The notes beneath the pieces are model-generated. The model made no database searches. It was not told the DNA's origin and worked only from the letters and a program-made list of their open reading frames with translations. Below are positions 1 through 4,947 of a stretch of 6,437 nucleotides of DNA, one piece after another. How positions within the stretch are numbered: position 1 is the stretch's first letter; every line of letters starts with the position of its first letter. The stretch is from Mesorhizobium sp. GTDB lineage: Bacteria > Pseudomonadota > Alphaproteobacteria > Rhizobiales > Rhizobiaceae. The DNA lies in contig JAUYMV010000190.1 in the NCBI GenBank assembly GCA_030698645.1, forward strand, positions 1-6,437, given 5' to 3'. The translations under genes and the position numbers were made by a program.

Positions 1-429
1 CTCGGGATCGGCCAGGTCGCAGGCGGCGACCTTCTGGCCGTCGGCGAGTGTCAGCACCAGTGTGCCGCTTCCGGCGATGCGGCCGCCGATGCCGCGCCGG
101 ATGCGCATCGATTCGATCAGGCCATAGGGGATCTCGTAGCGCTCGCTGCGCGGAAAGCCCGGATGCAGGTGGAGCGTGTGCCGCAGCACCAGCAGGCGCA
201 TGGTGACCAGCCTGAGCACCGCATGCGCGATCAGGAACGGCACGATCAGCGTCAGAACGACGATGCAGAGCCGGGCGATCGCGCCATCCGACCTTCCGGC
301 GACGGCCAGCGTCAGCAGAACCAGCGAATAGCCGACAAGAATGACGGCGACGGGCAGGAACAGCGAAACACGCGACGGCTGGAACCGTCCACCGCCCGCA
401 TCGTCCCCATTGTCGTTTTCCGCGCGCAT
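1..429 (-). CDS. bacterial PH (bPH) domain membrane protein, 3' end outside window
   Basis: The first 143 residues are visible, read from an ATG at 429; the gene leaves the window at base 1 with no stop. Residues 1-20 are a hydrophilic, Gly/Asp-rich N-terminus. Two hydrophobic segments follow (about 21-45 and 50-76), forming a membrane hairpin. From about residue 77 there is a soluble segment with YEIPYGLIESMRIRRG, GRIAGSGTLVLTLADG and a following strand. This pattern (Y-x-I-P-Y-x-x-I-E-S, then G-x-G-T-L) is typical of bacterial pleckstrin-homology domains (bPH_2/DUF304, YdbS-like). The family has no known enzymatic role; members are small inner-membrane proteins with a cytoplasmic PH fold. 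The start has only a weak GGGG ribosome-binding stretch. An upstream GTG lies in a different frame, so the ATG is preferred. The gene is divergent from the sugar dehydrogenase. Family call is fairly secure; function is unknown. Confidence 0.75.
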   Translation of the reverse strand, partial: MRAENDNGDDAGGGRFQPSRVSLFLPVAVILVGYSLVLLTLAVAGRSDGAIARLCIVVLTLIVPFLIAHAVLRLVTMRLLVLRHTLHLHPGFPRSERYEIPYGLIESMRIRRGIGGRIAGSGTLVLTLADGQKVAACDLADPE

Positions 430-442
430 TTGCCCCGAATCA

Positions 443-462
443 CGATCACCTGCTTGTGATCG
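443..462. promoter_or_regulatory. inverted repeat CGATCAC-N6-GTGATCG, candidate operator
   Basis: The two 7-base arms (443-449 and 456-462) are exact reverse complements separated by CTGCTT. The element directly abuts the predicted -10 of the bPH-gene promoter and covers its expected transcription start, a classic repressor-operator position. In RNA it could equally form a 7-bp stem-loop just upstream of the ribosome-binding region of the minus-strand gene. No T-run follows on either strand, so it is not a terminator. A 7+7 repeat is not rare by chance in 6 kb; its placement is the argument. Confidence 0.4.
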
Positions 463-490
463 AGAATACACCCGGATGCCGCCGTGTCAC
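463..490 (-). promoter_or_regulatory. candidate sigma70-type promoter of the bPH-domain gene
   Basis: Read on the minus strand, GTGACA (5 of 6 to TTGACA, bases 490-485) is followed after 16 nt by TATTCT (4 of 6 to TATAAT, bases 468-463). Transcription would start near 456, about 27 nt before the ATG at 429. The assignment is by eye only; position and spacing fit well. Confidence 0.45.
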
Positions 491-502
491 GCCGGACGAA
501 CC

Positions 503-530
503 TTGCCCCCTGCCCGGTCGCTCCTATGTC
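503..530 (+). promoter_or_regulatory. weak candidate promoter of the sugar dehydrogenase gene
   Basis: TTGCCC (503-508) is followed after 16 nt by TATGTC (525-530). Initiation about 7 nt downstream would fall on the ATG pair at 534/537, giving a leaderless message. That fits the absence of a Shine-Dalgarno sequence there. Both hexamers are poor matches, so this is tentative. Confidence 0.2.
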
Positions 531-533
531 GGA

Positions 534-1685
534 ATGATGGAAAAATATGCAAACAGGGCGGTTCTCACCGCATTTCTGGCTTTCGGCATAGCGGCTTCCG
601 CCTTTGCCGCCGAACCGCTGTCTTTCTCCACCGACCGCGTCGAATTGCGCGCCGATATCGTCGCCGGGGGGCTCGAGAACCCGTGGGGCCTCGCTTTTCT
701 GCCCGGCGGCGGCGCGCTCGTCACCGAGCGGCCGGGCCGAATGCGGCTGATTGGAGCAGACGGCACCTTGTCGGAGCCGATCGGCGGACTGCCGGAGATC
801 GCCGCGATCGGCCAGGGCGGCCTGCTCGATGTCGCGGTCGCCGCCGATTTCGCGCAGTCGGGCACGATCTTCTTCACCTTCGCCGAACCGGGCAGAGGCG
901 GCGCCGGCACCGCGATCGCCAGCGCGCGCCTGGTGCGCGACGGCGCCGCGGCGCGCCTCGAGGATGTCAGGGTGCTGTTCTCGATGGCGAAGAAAACCGG
1001 CCGGGGCCAGCATTTCGGTTCCCGCATCGTCGTCCATCCCGACGGCACGATATTCTTCACCACCGGCGACCGCGGCGAGGGCCCGCGCGCCCAGGACATG
1101 GGCGACGCGGCCGGCGCCGTGCTGCGCATCAATGCCGACGGCTCCGTGCCGTCCGACAATCCCTATGCGTCCGGGGCCGGCGGCGCGCTGCCGCAGATCT
1201 GGTCGAAGGGCCACCGCAACCCGCAGGGGTTGGCGATCGATTCCGCCGGCACGCTCTGGACCGTCGAGCATGGCGCCAAGGGCGGCGACGAGGTCAACAC
1301 CCCGCAGGCCGGCAGGAACTATGGCTGGCCTGTGATCAGCTACGGCGTCGACTACAGTGGCACGAAGATCGGCCAGGGCACCGAGGCGCCCGGCTACGAG
1401 CAGCCGGTGCACTACTGGGACCCGTCGATCGCGCCGTCCGGCCTGGTGGTCTATGAGGGCGCGATGTTCCCCGAATGGCGGGGCGACCTGCTCGCCGGCG
1501 CGCTGAAGTTCCAGCTTCTGTCGCGCCTCGACCGCGATGCGAACGGCAACATCGTCGCCGAGGAGCGCATGCTCGATGGCGCGTTCGGCCGCATCCGCGA
1601 CGTCAACGTCGCGCCCGACGGCGCCATCTGGCTGCTCACCGACGAAACGGACGGGCAGGTCGTCCGGCTGAGCCGGGGCGACTAG
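534..1685 (+). CDS. PQQ-dependent aldose sugar dehydrogenase, exported (GSDH family)
   Basis: The 383-residue product is a predicted periplasmic six-bladed beta-propeller dehydrogenase of the soluble glucose/sorbosone dehydrogenase family, similar in length and motifs to E. coli YliI (Asd). These enzymes oxidise aldoses to lactones using PQQ and calcium. Residues 1-25 form a signal peptide ending AFA before AEP. Family motifs run in order: ENPWGLAFLPGG; GQGGLLDVA; GQHFGSR with the likely catalytic base His160; TTGDRGEGPRAQD; KGHRNPQG with Arg228 and Asn229; EHGAKGGDEVN (245-255, calcium/PQQ loop); NYGWP; APSGLVVYEG; and a final DVNVAPDGAIWLLTD blade. The frame is open upstream to 456, but the signal peptide places the start at ATG 534 or the adjacent ATG 537. 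Neither has a convincing Shine-Dalgarno sequence. No PQQ biosynthesis genes are in view, so cofactor supply cannot be judged. The exact sugar substrate is unknown. It converges on the TPR gene. Confidence 0.92.
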   Translation: MMEKYANRAVLTAFLAFGIAASAFAAEPLSFSTDRVELRADIVAGGLENPWGLAFLPGGGALVTERPGRMRLIGADGTLSEPIGGLPEIAAIGQGGLLDVAVAADFAQSGTIFFTFAEPGRGGAGTAIASARLVRDGAAARLEDVRVLFSMAKKTGRGQHFGSRIVVHPDGTIFFTTGDRGEGPRAQDMGDAAGAVLRINADGSVPSDNPYASGAGGALPQIWSKGHRNPQGLAIDSAGTLWTVEHGAKGGDEVNTPQAGRNYGWPVISYGVDYSGTKIGQGTEAPGYEQPVHYWDPSIAPSGLVVYEGAMFPEWRGDLLAGALKFQLLSRLDRDANGNIVAEERMLDGAFGRIRDVNVAPDGAIWLLTDETDGQVVRLSRGD

Positions 1686-1709
1686 CGCCCGGCTCGGCGA
1701 TGGCGGGCG
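1686..1709. terminator. possible stem-loop between convergent genes
   Basis: CGCCCG (1686-1691) and CGGGCG (1704-1709) are exact reverse complements with a 12-nt loop. They sit immediately after the dehydrogenase stop codon and 9 nt past the stop of the facing TPR gene. There is no T-run on either side, so intrinsic termination is doubtful. The 33-bp convergent gap holds nothing else. Confidence 0.25.
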
Positions 1710-1718
1710 AGGATCGGC

Positions 1719-2255
1719 TCAGCCGCCCTTGACGAAGCTGGCGATCTGCTTTTCCAGCTCGGCAAACTCCGCGCAGCCCTTGCCGCAGCGTTTCTCGATC
1801 TCGTCGAGCTGGCCCCGGGCCGCCGCGATGTCGCCGATCGAGAGATAGGCCTCGCCCATATATTCGCGCGCCAGCGTGTAGTCCGGATCGGCGCGCAGCG
1901 CCTCCTCGTAATAGCCGAGCCCGACCTCGACCCGGCCCGCCTTGCGGTGCGCATAGCCGAGATAGTTCAGGATGCGCGGATCGTTCTTGTTCGCGGCGAG
2001 GCTGAGCACGTTGATCGCCTCTCCATAGCGCCCGGCGAGCGCCAGCGCGCGGCCGCCCGCGTAGAGGCTGTCGTCGTCGACGGCGCCCTGCTTGGCGGGC
2101 ACGCATTTGTTCTCGGTCTGGCTCCAGACCTCGCCCTCCTTGCACTTCTGGGTGGTCTCCGTGCCGCCGCCGGACCCGGCGGACAAGGCGGGAACCGCGA
2201 ACAGCGGAAACGAGAGGGCGAAGGCTGCTGCGGCAAGCATGATGCGGGTCGACAT
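1719..2255 (-). CDS. exported tetratricopeptide-repeat protein with N-terminal Cys motif
   Basis: A 178-residue protein of unknown specific role, probably a periplasmic scaffold. Residues 1-26 are a signal peptide ending ALSA. Residues 38-51 (CKEGEVWSQTENKCV) are a two-cysteine motif seen at the front of many alphaproteobacterial TPR proteins. About residues 60-165 hold three TPR-like helical pairs: DDSLYAGGRALALAGRYGEAINVLSL; a canonical repeat around LNYLGYAHRKAGR ending in YYEEALRADPD; and AREYMGEAYLSIGDIAAARGQLDEI. A second cysteine pair lies at 157 and 161 (CGKGC). The four cysteines in an exported protein suggest two disulfides. The ATG at 2255 is fixed by a strong AAGGAGA (2267-2261, 5 nt spacer). 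The open frame continues upstream to 2918 but overlaps the MarR gene there, so the longer version is spurious. It lies downstream of the MarR gene and its terminator and is probably transcribed separately, though I see no convincing promoter in the 107-bp gap. Confidence 0.88.
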   Translation of the reverse strand: MSTRIMLAAAAFALSFPLFAVPALSAGSGGGTETTQKCKEGEVWSQTENKCVPAKQGAVDDDSLYAGGRALALAGRYGEAINVLSLAANKNDPRILNYLGYAHRKAGRVEVGLGYYEEALRADPDYTLAREYMGEAYLSIGDIAAARGQLDEIEKRCGKGCAEFAELEKQIASFVKGG

Positions 2256-2342
2256 GGAATTCTCCTTGGATGCGGGGGCATCTCGTCTACAAACGCCCGC
2301 CACGACGGTTTCGTCCCGAACAAGGATACCGCAACGGAACAA

Positions 2343-2361
2343 ATCCGCCATGCCGGCGGAT
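2343..2361 (-). terminator. stem-loop terminator of the MarR-family gene
   Basis: ATCCGCC (2343-2349) and GGCGGAT (2355-2361) form a perfect 7-bp stem with a 5-nt loop, starting 2 nt after the MarR stop codon. On the minus strand the stem is followed by TTGTTCCG, a short interrupted T-run. Placement is ideal; the weak T-run lowers confidence in efficient intrinsic termination. Confidence 0.5.
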
Positions 2362-2362
2362 A

Positions 2363-2866
2363 TCAACTTTCTGTTGTCGATTGTTGCATCGCCAGGGTTC
2401 GCTGCGCGGCGTGCGCCGCCCTGCGCAGCAGGCGAAAATCGTCCAGCAGCGCGACGTCCTGGTTTGCCGGCAATTCGGCCAGCAGCGCGTCCTGCGCCTT
2501 GCGCCAGAGCGGCTGCGCGGCGGCGATGCGCTGCATGCCTTCTTGCGTCAGCACATGCACGATGCGACGGCCTTCGCCGGGTTCGGCGCGCACCAGCCCG
2601 GCCGCCGCCAGGCGATCGAGATTGCGCGCCAGCGTCGAGCGCTCGACGCCGACGAGATCGGCCAGCTCGGATGCCGATCCGGCATTGCCGCGCGCGATCG
2701 TGCACAGGATGCTGAACTGCGTCACCTCGACCCCCGAAGGCGCCAGATAGGCATTGTAGGTGCGGGTCAGCAGGTTGGCGGTGCGCCGCGCGGCGCGGCT
2801 GAGGCATGCGCCGCCGATCTCGGACGGCGCCTGCGGATCCATGCTCGCTTTCGTCGAAACGCTCAT
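2363..2866 (-). CDS. MarR-family winged-helix transcriptional regulator
   Basis: A 167-residue DNA-binding regulator, expected to be a dimeric repressor. Residues 18-60 form the N-terminal dimerisation helix region (GGACLSRAARRTANLLTRTYNAYL, then GVEVTQFSILCTIARG), in the MarR style. The helix-turn-helix is at about 65-92 (ASELADLVGVERSTLARNLDRLAAAGLV). The beta-wing with conserved Asp/Arg-like GEGRRIVHVLTQEG is at about 97-110. Long C-terminal helices complete the dimer interface. Cys21 and Cys55 are present; a redox role is possible but not shown. ATG 2866 lacks a ribosome-binding site. ATG 2842 (residue 9) has only a weak purine stretch and is a credible alternative; it would leave all domains intact. 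The upstream co-directional DUF486 gene is 64 bp away. Its effector and regulon are unknown; a palindrome on its own promoter suggests autoregulation. Confidence 0.9.
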   Translation of the reverse strand: MSVSTKASMDPQAPSEIGGACLSRAARRTANLLTRTYNAYLAPSGVEVTQFSILCTIARGNAGSASELADLVGVERSTLARNLDRLAAAGLVRAEPGEGRRIVHVLTQEGMQRIAAAQPLWRKAQDALLAELPANQDVALLDDFRLLRRAAHAAQRTLAMQQSTTES

Positions 2867-2870
2867 GACG

Positions 2871-2880
2871 TGTAACTACA
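2871..2880. promoter_or_regulatory. palindrome TGTA-N2-TACA, candidate MarR autoregulatory operator
   Basis: TGTAACTACA is a perfect TGTA/TACA inverted repeat with a 2-bp centre. It overlaps the predicted -10 of the MarR-gene promoter and ends 4 bp before its ATG. MarR proteins commonly bind short palindromes over their own promoters. The AT-rich element stands out in GC-rich surroundings. Which protein binds it is inference. Confidence 0.35.
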
Positions 2881-2901
2881 ACGACGGGGCCCGCCTGCCA
2901 A
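2875..2901 (-). promoter_or_regulatory. candidate promoter of the MarR-family gene
   Basis: On the minus strand, TTGGCA (2901-2896, 5 of 6 to TTGACA) is followed by TGTAGT (2880-2875, 4 of 6 to TATAAT) at a short 15-nt spacing. Initiation near 2868 would make ATG 2866 practically leaderless, or give about a 26-nt leader if ATG 2842 is used. Short spacing keeps confidence moderate. Confidence 0.35.
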
Positions 2902-2912
2902 GGCGGCGGCCC
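2887..2912. other. GC-rich stem-loop between the DUF486 and MarR genes
   Basis: GGGCC+CGCC (2887-2895) pairs with GGCG (2902-2905) and GGCCC (2908-2912), leaving a 2-nt bulge and a 6-nt loop. The loop is exactly the TTGGCA proposed as the MarR-gene -35. No T-run follows on the minus strand. It could attenuate read-through from the DUF486 gene or simply reflect GC-rich composition. Confidence 0.3.
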
Positions 2913-2930
2913 GCGCATGTCGACGGACCG

Positions 2931-3281
2931 TCAGGCGCGAAAGATGAACGCCGCCCCGGCGGCGATCAGCGCGAAGCCGATCAGATGGTTCCAGGTGATC
3001 GCCTCCTTCAGGAACAATACGGAGAAGACGGCGAAGACCGCCAGCGTGACCACCTCCTGGATGGTCTTCAGCTCGGCCGCCGAGTAGACGGCGTGGCCGA
3101 TCCGGTTGGCCGGCACCGCCAGCCAGTATTCGAAGAAGGCGATGCCCCACGACGCCATCACCGCGATCCACAGGGGCGACATCTTGAACTTGAGGTGGCC
3201 GTACCAGGCGAAGGTCATGAAGACGTTGGAAGCGACGAGAAGCAGGATCGGCAGGATCTTGGGGGAAAACAGCACGGCCAT
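2931..3281 (-). CDS. DUF486 family small membrane protein (DMT-like)
   Basis: A 116-residue inner-membrane protein with four hydrophobic helices (about 9-25, 36-54, 76-92 and 98-114). It matches the DUF486 family, often labelled DMT-family protein. Characteristic stretches are ASNVFMTFAWYGHLKF, WGIAFFEYWLAVPANRIGH and LKTIQEVVTLAVFAVFSVLFLKE. Four-helix size and topology recall small multidrug-resistance transporters, but no substrate is established for DUF486. A GTG at 3290 would add three residues, but the AAGG ribosome-binding site overlaps that codon and is properly spaced (8 nt) for ATG 3281. The gene precedes the MarR-family gene on the same strand and could share a transcript with it. 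A regulator-plus-small-transporter pairing is suggestive but unproven. It is divergent from the DUF3775 gene. Confidence 0.88.
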   Translation of the reverse strand: MAVLFSPKILPILLLVASNVFMTFAWYGHLKFKMSPLWIAVMASWGIAFFEYWLAVPANRIGHAVYSAAELKTIQEVVTLAVFAVFSVLFLKEAITWNHLIGFALIAAGAAFIFRA

Positions 3282-3289
3282 GGAATGCA

Positions 3290-3293
3290 CCTT
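3290..3293 (-). promoter_or_regulatory. AAGG ribosome-binding site fixing the DUF486 start
   Basis: AAGG lies 8 nt before ATG 3281 and overlaps the alternative GTG at 3290, so it supports the shorter reading. Confidence 0.5.
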
Positions 3294-3314
3294 GGAGCGG
3301 AAGGGTCGGCCGCC

Positions 3315-3342
3315 ATTTCGGGCGCGCCGCGCGACCTGTCAA
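3315..3342 (-). promoter_or_regulatory. candidate promoter of the DUF486 gene
   Basis: On the minus strand a perfect TTGACA (3342-3337) is followed after 16 nt by CGAAAT (3320-3315), which matches the -10 consensus at only 3 of 6 positions. Alphaproteobacterial housekeeping promoters depend strongly on the TTGAC -35, so the site is plausible. It is 34-61 nt upstream of the ATG. Confidence 0.4.
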
Positions 3343-3382
3343 TCCGGCCGCCGATCCATCGCGCCGCGCGCGCGATTGCGTC

Positions 3383-3409
3383 TTGCATTTTCCTGAAATC
3401 GGCTATGAT
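3383..3409 (+). promoter_or_regulatory. candidate promoter of the DUF3775 gene
   Basis: TTGCAT (3383-3388) and TATGAT (3404-3409, 5 of 6 to TATAAT) are separated by 15 nt. The -10 is good; the spacing is short. A start near 3416 leaves a leader of about 14 nt containing the GAGGAG site. Just upstream, ATCGCG (3358-3363) and CGCGAT (3371-3376) form a short inverted repeat of unclear meaning. Confidence 0.4.
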
Positions 3410-3415
3410 CGGGCC

Positions 3416-3421
3416 GAGGAG
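3416..3421 (+). promoter_or_regulatory. GAGGAG ribosome-binding site fixing the GTG start of the DUF3775 gene
   Basis: GAGGAG with an 8-nt spacer precedes GTG 3430. It is a strong site and decides the non-ATG start. Confidence 0.65.
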
Positions 3422-3429
3422 ATACGCGC

Positions 3430-3855
3430 GTGCAGCACAAGCCCGAGAGGGAATGGGATCTGACGATCGGCCCGGACACGGTCCGGCTGTTCATCCTGAA
3501 GGCGCGCGCCATCAGCGCGGGAATCAACGCCGATTACGAGGATGGCGCCGAGCACGAGGTCGAGCTCGACGACCAGTCGCGCGAAAGCCACCATCATGAC
3601 GGCCTCGCTGAGGAAGAGTCCGAAGATCTGACGGAACGGGAGCTGCGCGAACTGATCGGCGATCTCAATGTCGATGAGGCGGCCGAACTGGTTGCGCTGA
3701 TGTGGGTCGGTCGCGGCGACTATGACGCCGGCGAGTTCAACGAAGCCATCGCCGAAGCCAAGCGCCGCACCGACATCAAGCCGGTGCGCTATCTCATGAA
3801 CCGGCCGATGCTGGGCGAGTGGCTGGAAGAGGGCCTCGAGATGATCGGGGCTTGA
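3430..3855 (+). CDS. DUF3775 domain-containing protein
   Basis: A 141-residue acidic soluble protein with no signal peptide or membrane segment, so cytoplasmic. The N-terminal part (WDLTIGPDTVRLFILKARAI, about 9-28) and the C-terminal part resemble DUF3775 as seen in alphaproteobacteria. The C-terminal stretch runs ERELRELIGDLNVDEAAELVALMWVGRGDYDAGEF, then ARY-like PVRYLMNRPMLGEWLEEGLEMIG. A variable, strongly acidic segment with HHH lies between them (about 38-65). No function is known for the domain. The usual ELVALMW-GRGDYD core is intact and length is normal for the family. The gene starts at GTG and is divergent from DUF486. It ends 62 bp before the first extensin gene, from which it is separated by a hairpin and a stress-type promoter, so it is probably not obligately co-transcribed. 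Confidence 0.82.
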   Translation: MQHKPEREWDLTIGPDTVRLFILKARAISAGINADYEDGAEHEVELDDQSRESHHHDGLAEEESEDLTERELRELIGDLNVDEAAELVALMWVGRGDYDAGEFNEAIAEAKRRTDIKPVRYLMNRPMLGEWLEEGLEMIGA

Positions 3856-3870
3856 GGCGCGTTTCCCAGG

Positions 3871-3887
3871 CCGGACGATTTGTCCGG
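3871..3887 (+). terminator. stem-loop after the DUF3775 gene
   Basis: CCGGAC (3871-3876) and GTCCGG (3882-3887) form a perfect 6-bp stem with loop GATTT, 16 nt past the DUF3775 stop. No T-run follows, so intrinsic termination is uncertain. The right arm overlaps the first two bases of the GGAAC promoter element that follows. Confidence 0.3.
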
Positions 3888-3910
3888 AACCGAGCCTCCT
3901 CCGCTTCGTT
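3886..3910 (+). promoter_or_regulatory. EcfG-type general stress promoter (GGAAC-N16-CGTT) before extensin 1
   Basis: GGAAC (3886-3890), 16 nt, then CGTT (3907-3910) exactly matches the promoter consensus of the alphaproteobacterial general stress sigma factor EcfG (GGAAC-N16/17-CGTT). It is in the correct orientation, in the 62-bp gap before the extensin gene. About 0.1 such match would be expected by chance on both strands of this window (own estimate, equal base frequencies, two spacings). CGTT ends 7 nt before ATG 3918, so transcription should begin at or next to the start codon. Confidence 0.6.
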
Positions 3911-3917
3911 GTCCGCC

Positions 3918-4847
3918 ATGATCTCTCGCTACCTCCGGGCGTCCAGGCCGTCTTTTCTGGCGGCGATGCTGGTTCTGCCAGCGCTCTGCGCCGCATCGGC
4001 ACCGGCGTGGTCCGCCGAGCCGATTTCGCGGGCCGATCTGGTGAAGCCCCAGCCGCGACCAGCGCAACCGGGTGACGCGGAACGCGTCGAGCCGGAAGCC
4101 GCGATCGATCCGGAGGACGTGCCGAAGCCCGAGCCGCGCCCGGAAAACCCGAAACCACGCGACACGGACACGGCCGCGCCTGCGGCGCTCGAAAAGGACG
4201 CGCCGCCGTCCGGCGATGCCGGCCCTGCGCCGGGGACCGAGCCGCCCAAGGTCGAGGAGAAGCCCGCCGCGCCCGACCTCATGCCGCCGCCGCGCCCGGC
4301 CGAGATGCCCGCCGACGAAAAGGCCTGCCGTATGCGGCTGACGGCGCTCGGCGTCCGTTTCGAGGAACGCTCCCAGCTTGCCGACAAGGCCGGCTGCTCG
4401 GTTCCATGGCCGATCGCGGTCAGTACCCTGTCGGCGACGATCCCGCTCGAGCCGGATGCCGTGCTCAACTGCGCCACCGCCGAGGCGATGGCCAAGTTCA
4501 CCGCCGAGACCATCGCGCCCGCCGCGCGCGTTATCCTCAACGCGACGATCGAGAAGGTGCGCCACGATTCGGCCTATGTCTGCCGGGCGCGCAACGGCAC
4601 GAAGAAGCTCTCCGAACATGCCTTCGGCAACGCGATCGATTTCGGCGCCTTCGCCCTGTCGGACAAGCGGGTGGTCACCGTCGGCAGCGCCGCCTCGCGC
4701 GCCGAGGGCGAGTTCCTGCTCGCGCTCCGGCTCGCCGCCTGCGGGCCGTTCACCACCGTGCTCGGCCCCGGCTCCGACGCCGACCACGCCAGCCACTTCC
4801 ATTTCGACCTGGCGAAGCGCCGACCGGGGTCGGCCTTCTGCCAGTGA
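3918..4847 (+). CDS. extensin-family protein 1, exported, predicted LAS-type metallopeptidase fold
   Basis: A 309-residue envelope protein. Residues 1-33 are a signal peptide (basic start, hydrophobic FLAAMLVLPALCAASA, AWSA cut site). Residues 42-133 are a disordered Pro/Glu/Ala-rich linker with KPEPRP-like units. From about 134 comes the extensin-like C-terminal domain (PF06904). It contains SEHAFGNAID (His234, Asp241) and HFHFD (His293, His295), the H-x6-D plus HxH pattern of zinc LAS/M15 peptidases (VanY, MepA-like), which cut peptidoglycan peptides. Catalysis here is inferred. Cysteines 137, 160, 185, 222, 275 and 308 probably form three disulfides. The frame is open upstream to a GTG at 3819 inside DUF3775, but that start would bury the signal peptide. 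ATG 3918 has no Shine-Dalgarno sequence and sits 7 nt after an EcfG-type -10, so a leaderless message is likely. Extensin 2 follows after 100 bp. Despite the name, it is not a plant-type extensin. Confidence 0.88.
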   Translation: MISRYLRASRPSFLAAMLVLPALCAASAPAWSAEPISRADLVKPQPRPAQPGDAERVEPEAAIDPEDVPKPEPRPENPKPRDTDTAAPAALEKDAPPSGDAGPAPGTEPPKVEEKPAAPDLMPPPRPAEMPADEKACRMRLTALGVRFEERSQLADKAGCSVPWPIAVSTLSATIPLEPDAVLNCATAEAMAKFTAETIAPAARVILNATIEKVRHDSAYVCRARNGTKKLSEHAFGNAIDFGAFALSDKRVVTVGSAASRAEGEFLLALRLAACGPFTTVLGPGSDADHASHFHFDLAKRRPGSAFCQ

Positions 4848-4947
4848 GGTCCGCCTCGCTCCCGCCACAGGTCTGAACGCCGCCGCTGAGCTTTCCTTTA
4901 CCCTTGCCGCGTAAGGTCCGCCGCGGGACAGGACAGGGAAACCAGCG

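Noticed and set aside
456..533. 26-residue N-terminal extension of the sugar dehydrogenase
   Set aside because: It precedes a clear signal peptide, and its ATG lies within the inverted repeat with no ribosome-binding site.
312..1412. Long minus-strand open frame (366 codons) opposite the sugar dehydrogenase
   Set aside because: It is Arg/Gly/Ala-rich with no recognisable domain and lies antisense to a gene with full family motifs. Such frames are common in GC-rich DNA.
2256..2362. Search for a promoter of the TPR gene in the gap after the MarR gene
   Set aside because: No hexamer pair with acceptable match and spacing was found; only the MarR terminator and the AAGGAGA site are supported.
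1719..2918. Extended 399-codon reading of the TPR gene
   Set aside because: The extra N-terminal part is out-of-frame MarR-gene sequence; the internal ATG 2255 has a strong AAGGAGA and begins a signal peptide.
2922..2932. Palindrome GACGG-A-CCGTC at the end of the DUF486 gene
   Set aside because: A 1-nt centre cannot form a hairpin, it overlaps the stop codon, and there is no supporting promoter context.
3819..3917. 33-residue N-terminal extension of extensin 1
   Set aside because: It overlaps the end of the DUF3775 gene and would bury the signal peptide.
4847..4922. Direct repeats AGGTCCGCC at 4847 and 4914 in the gap between the extensin genes
   Set aside because: Only 9 bp in GC-rich DNA, with no target-site or regulatory context; likely chance. 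I see no convincing promoter or terminator in this gap either.
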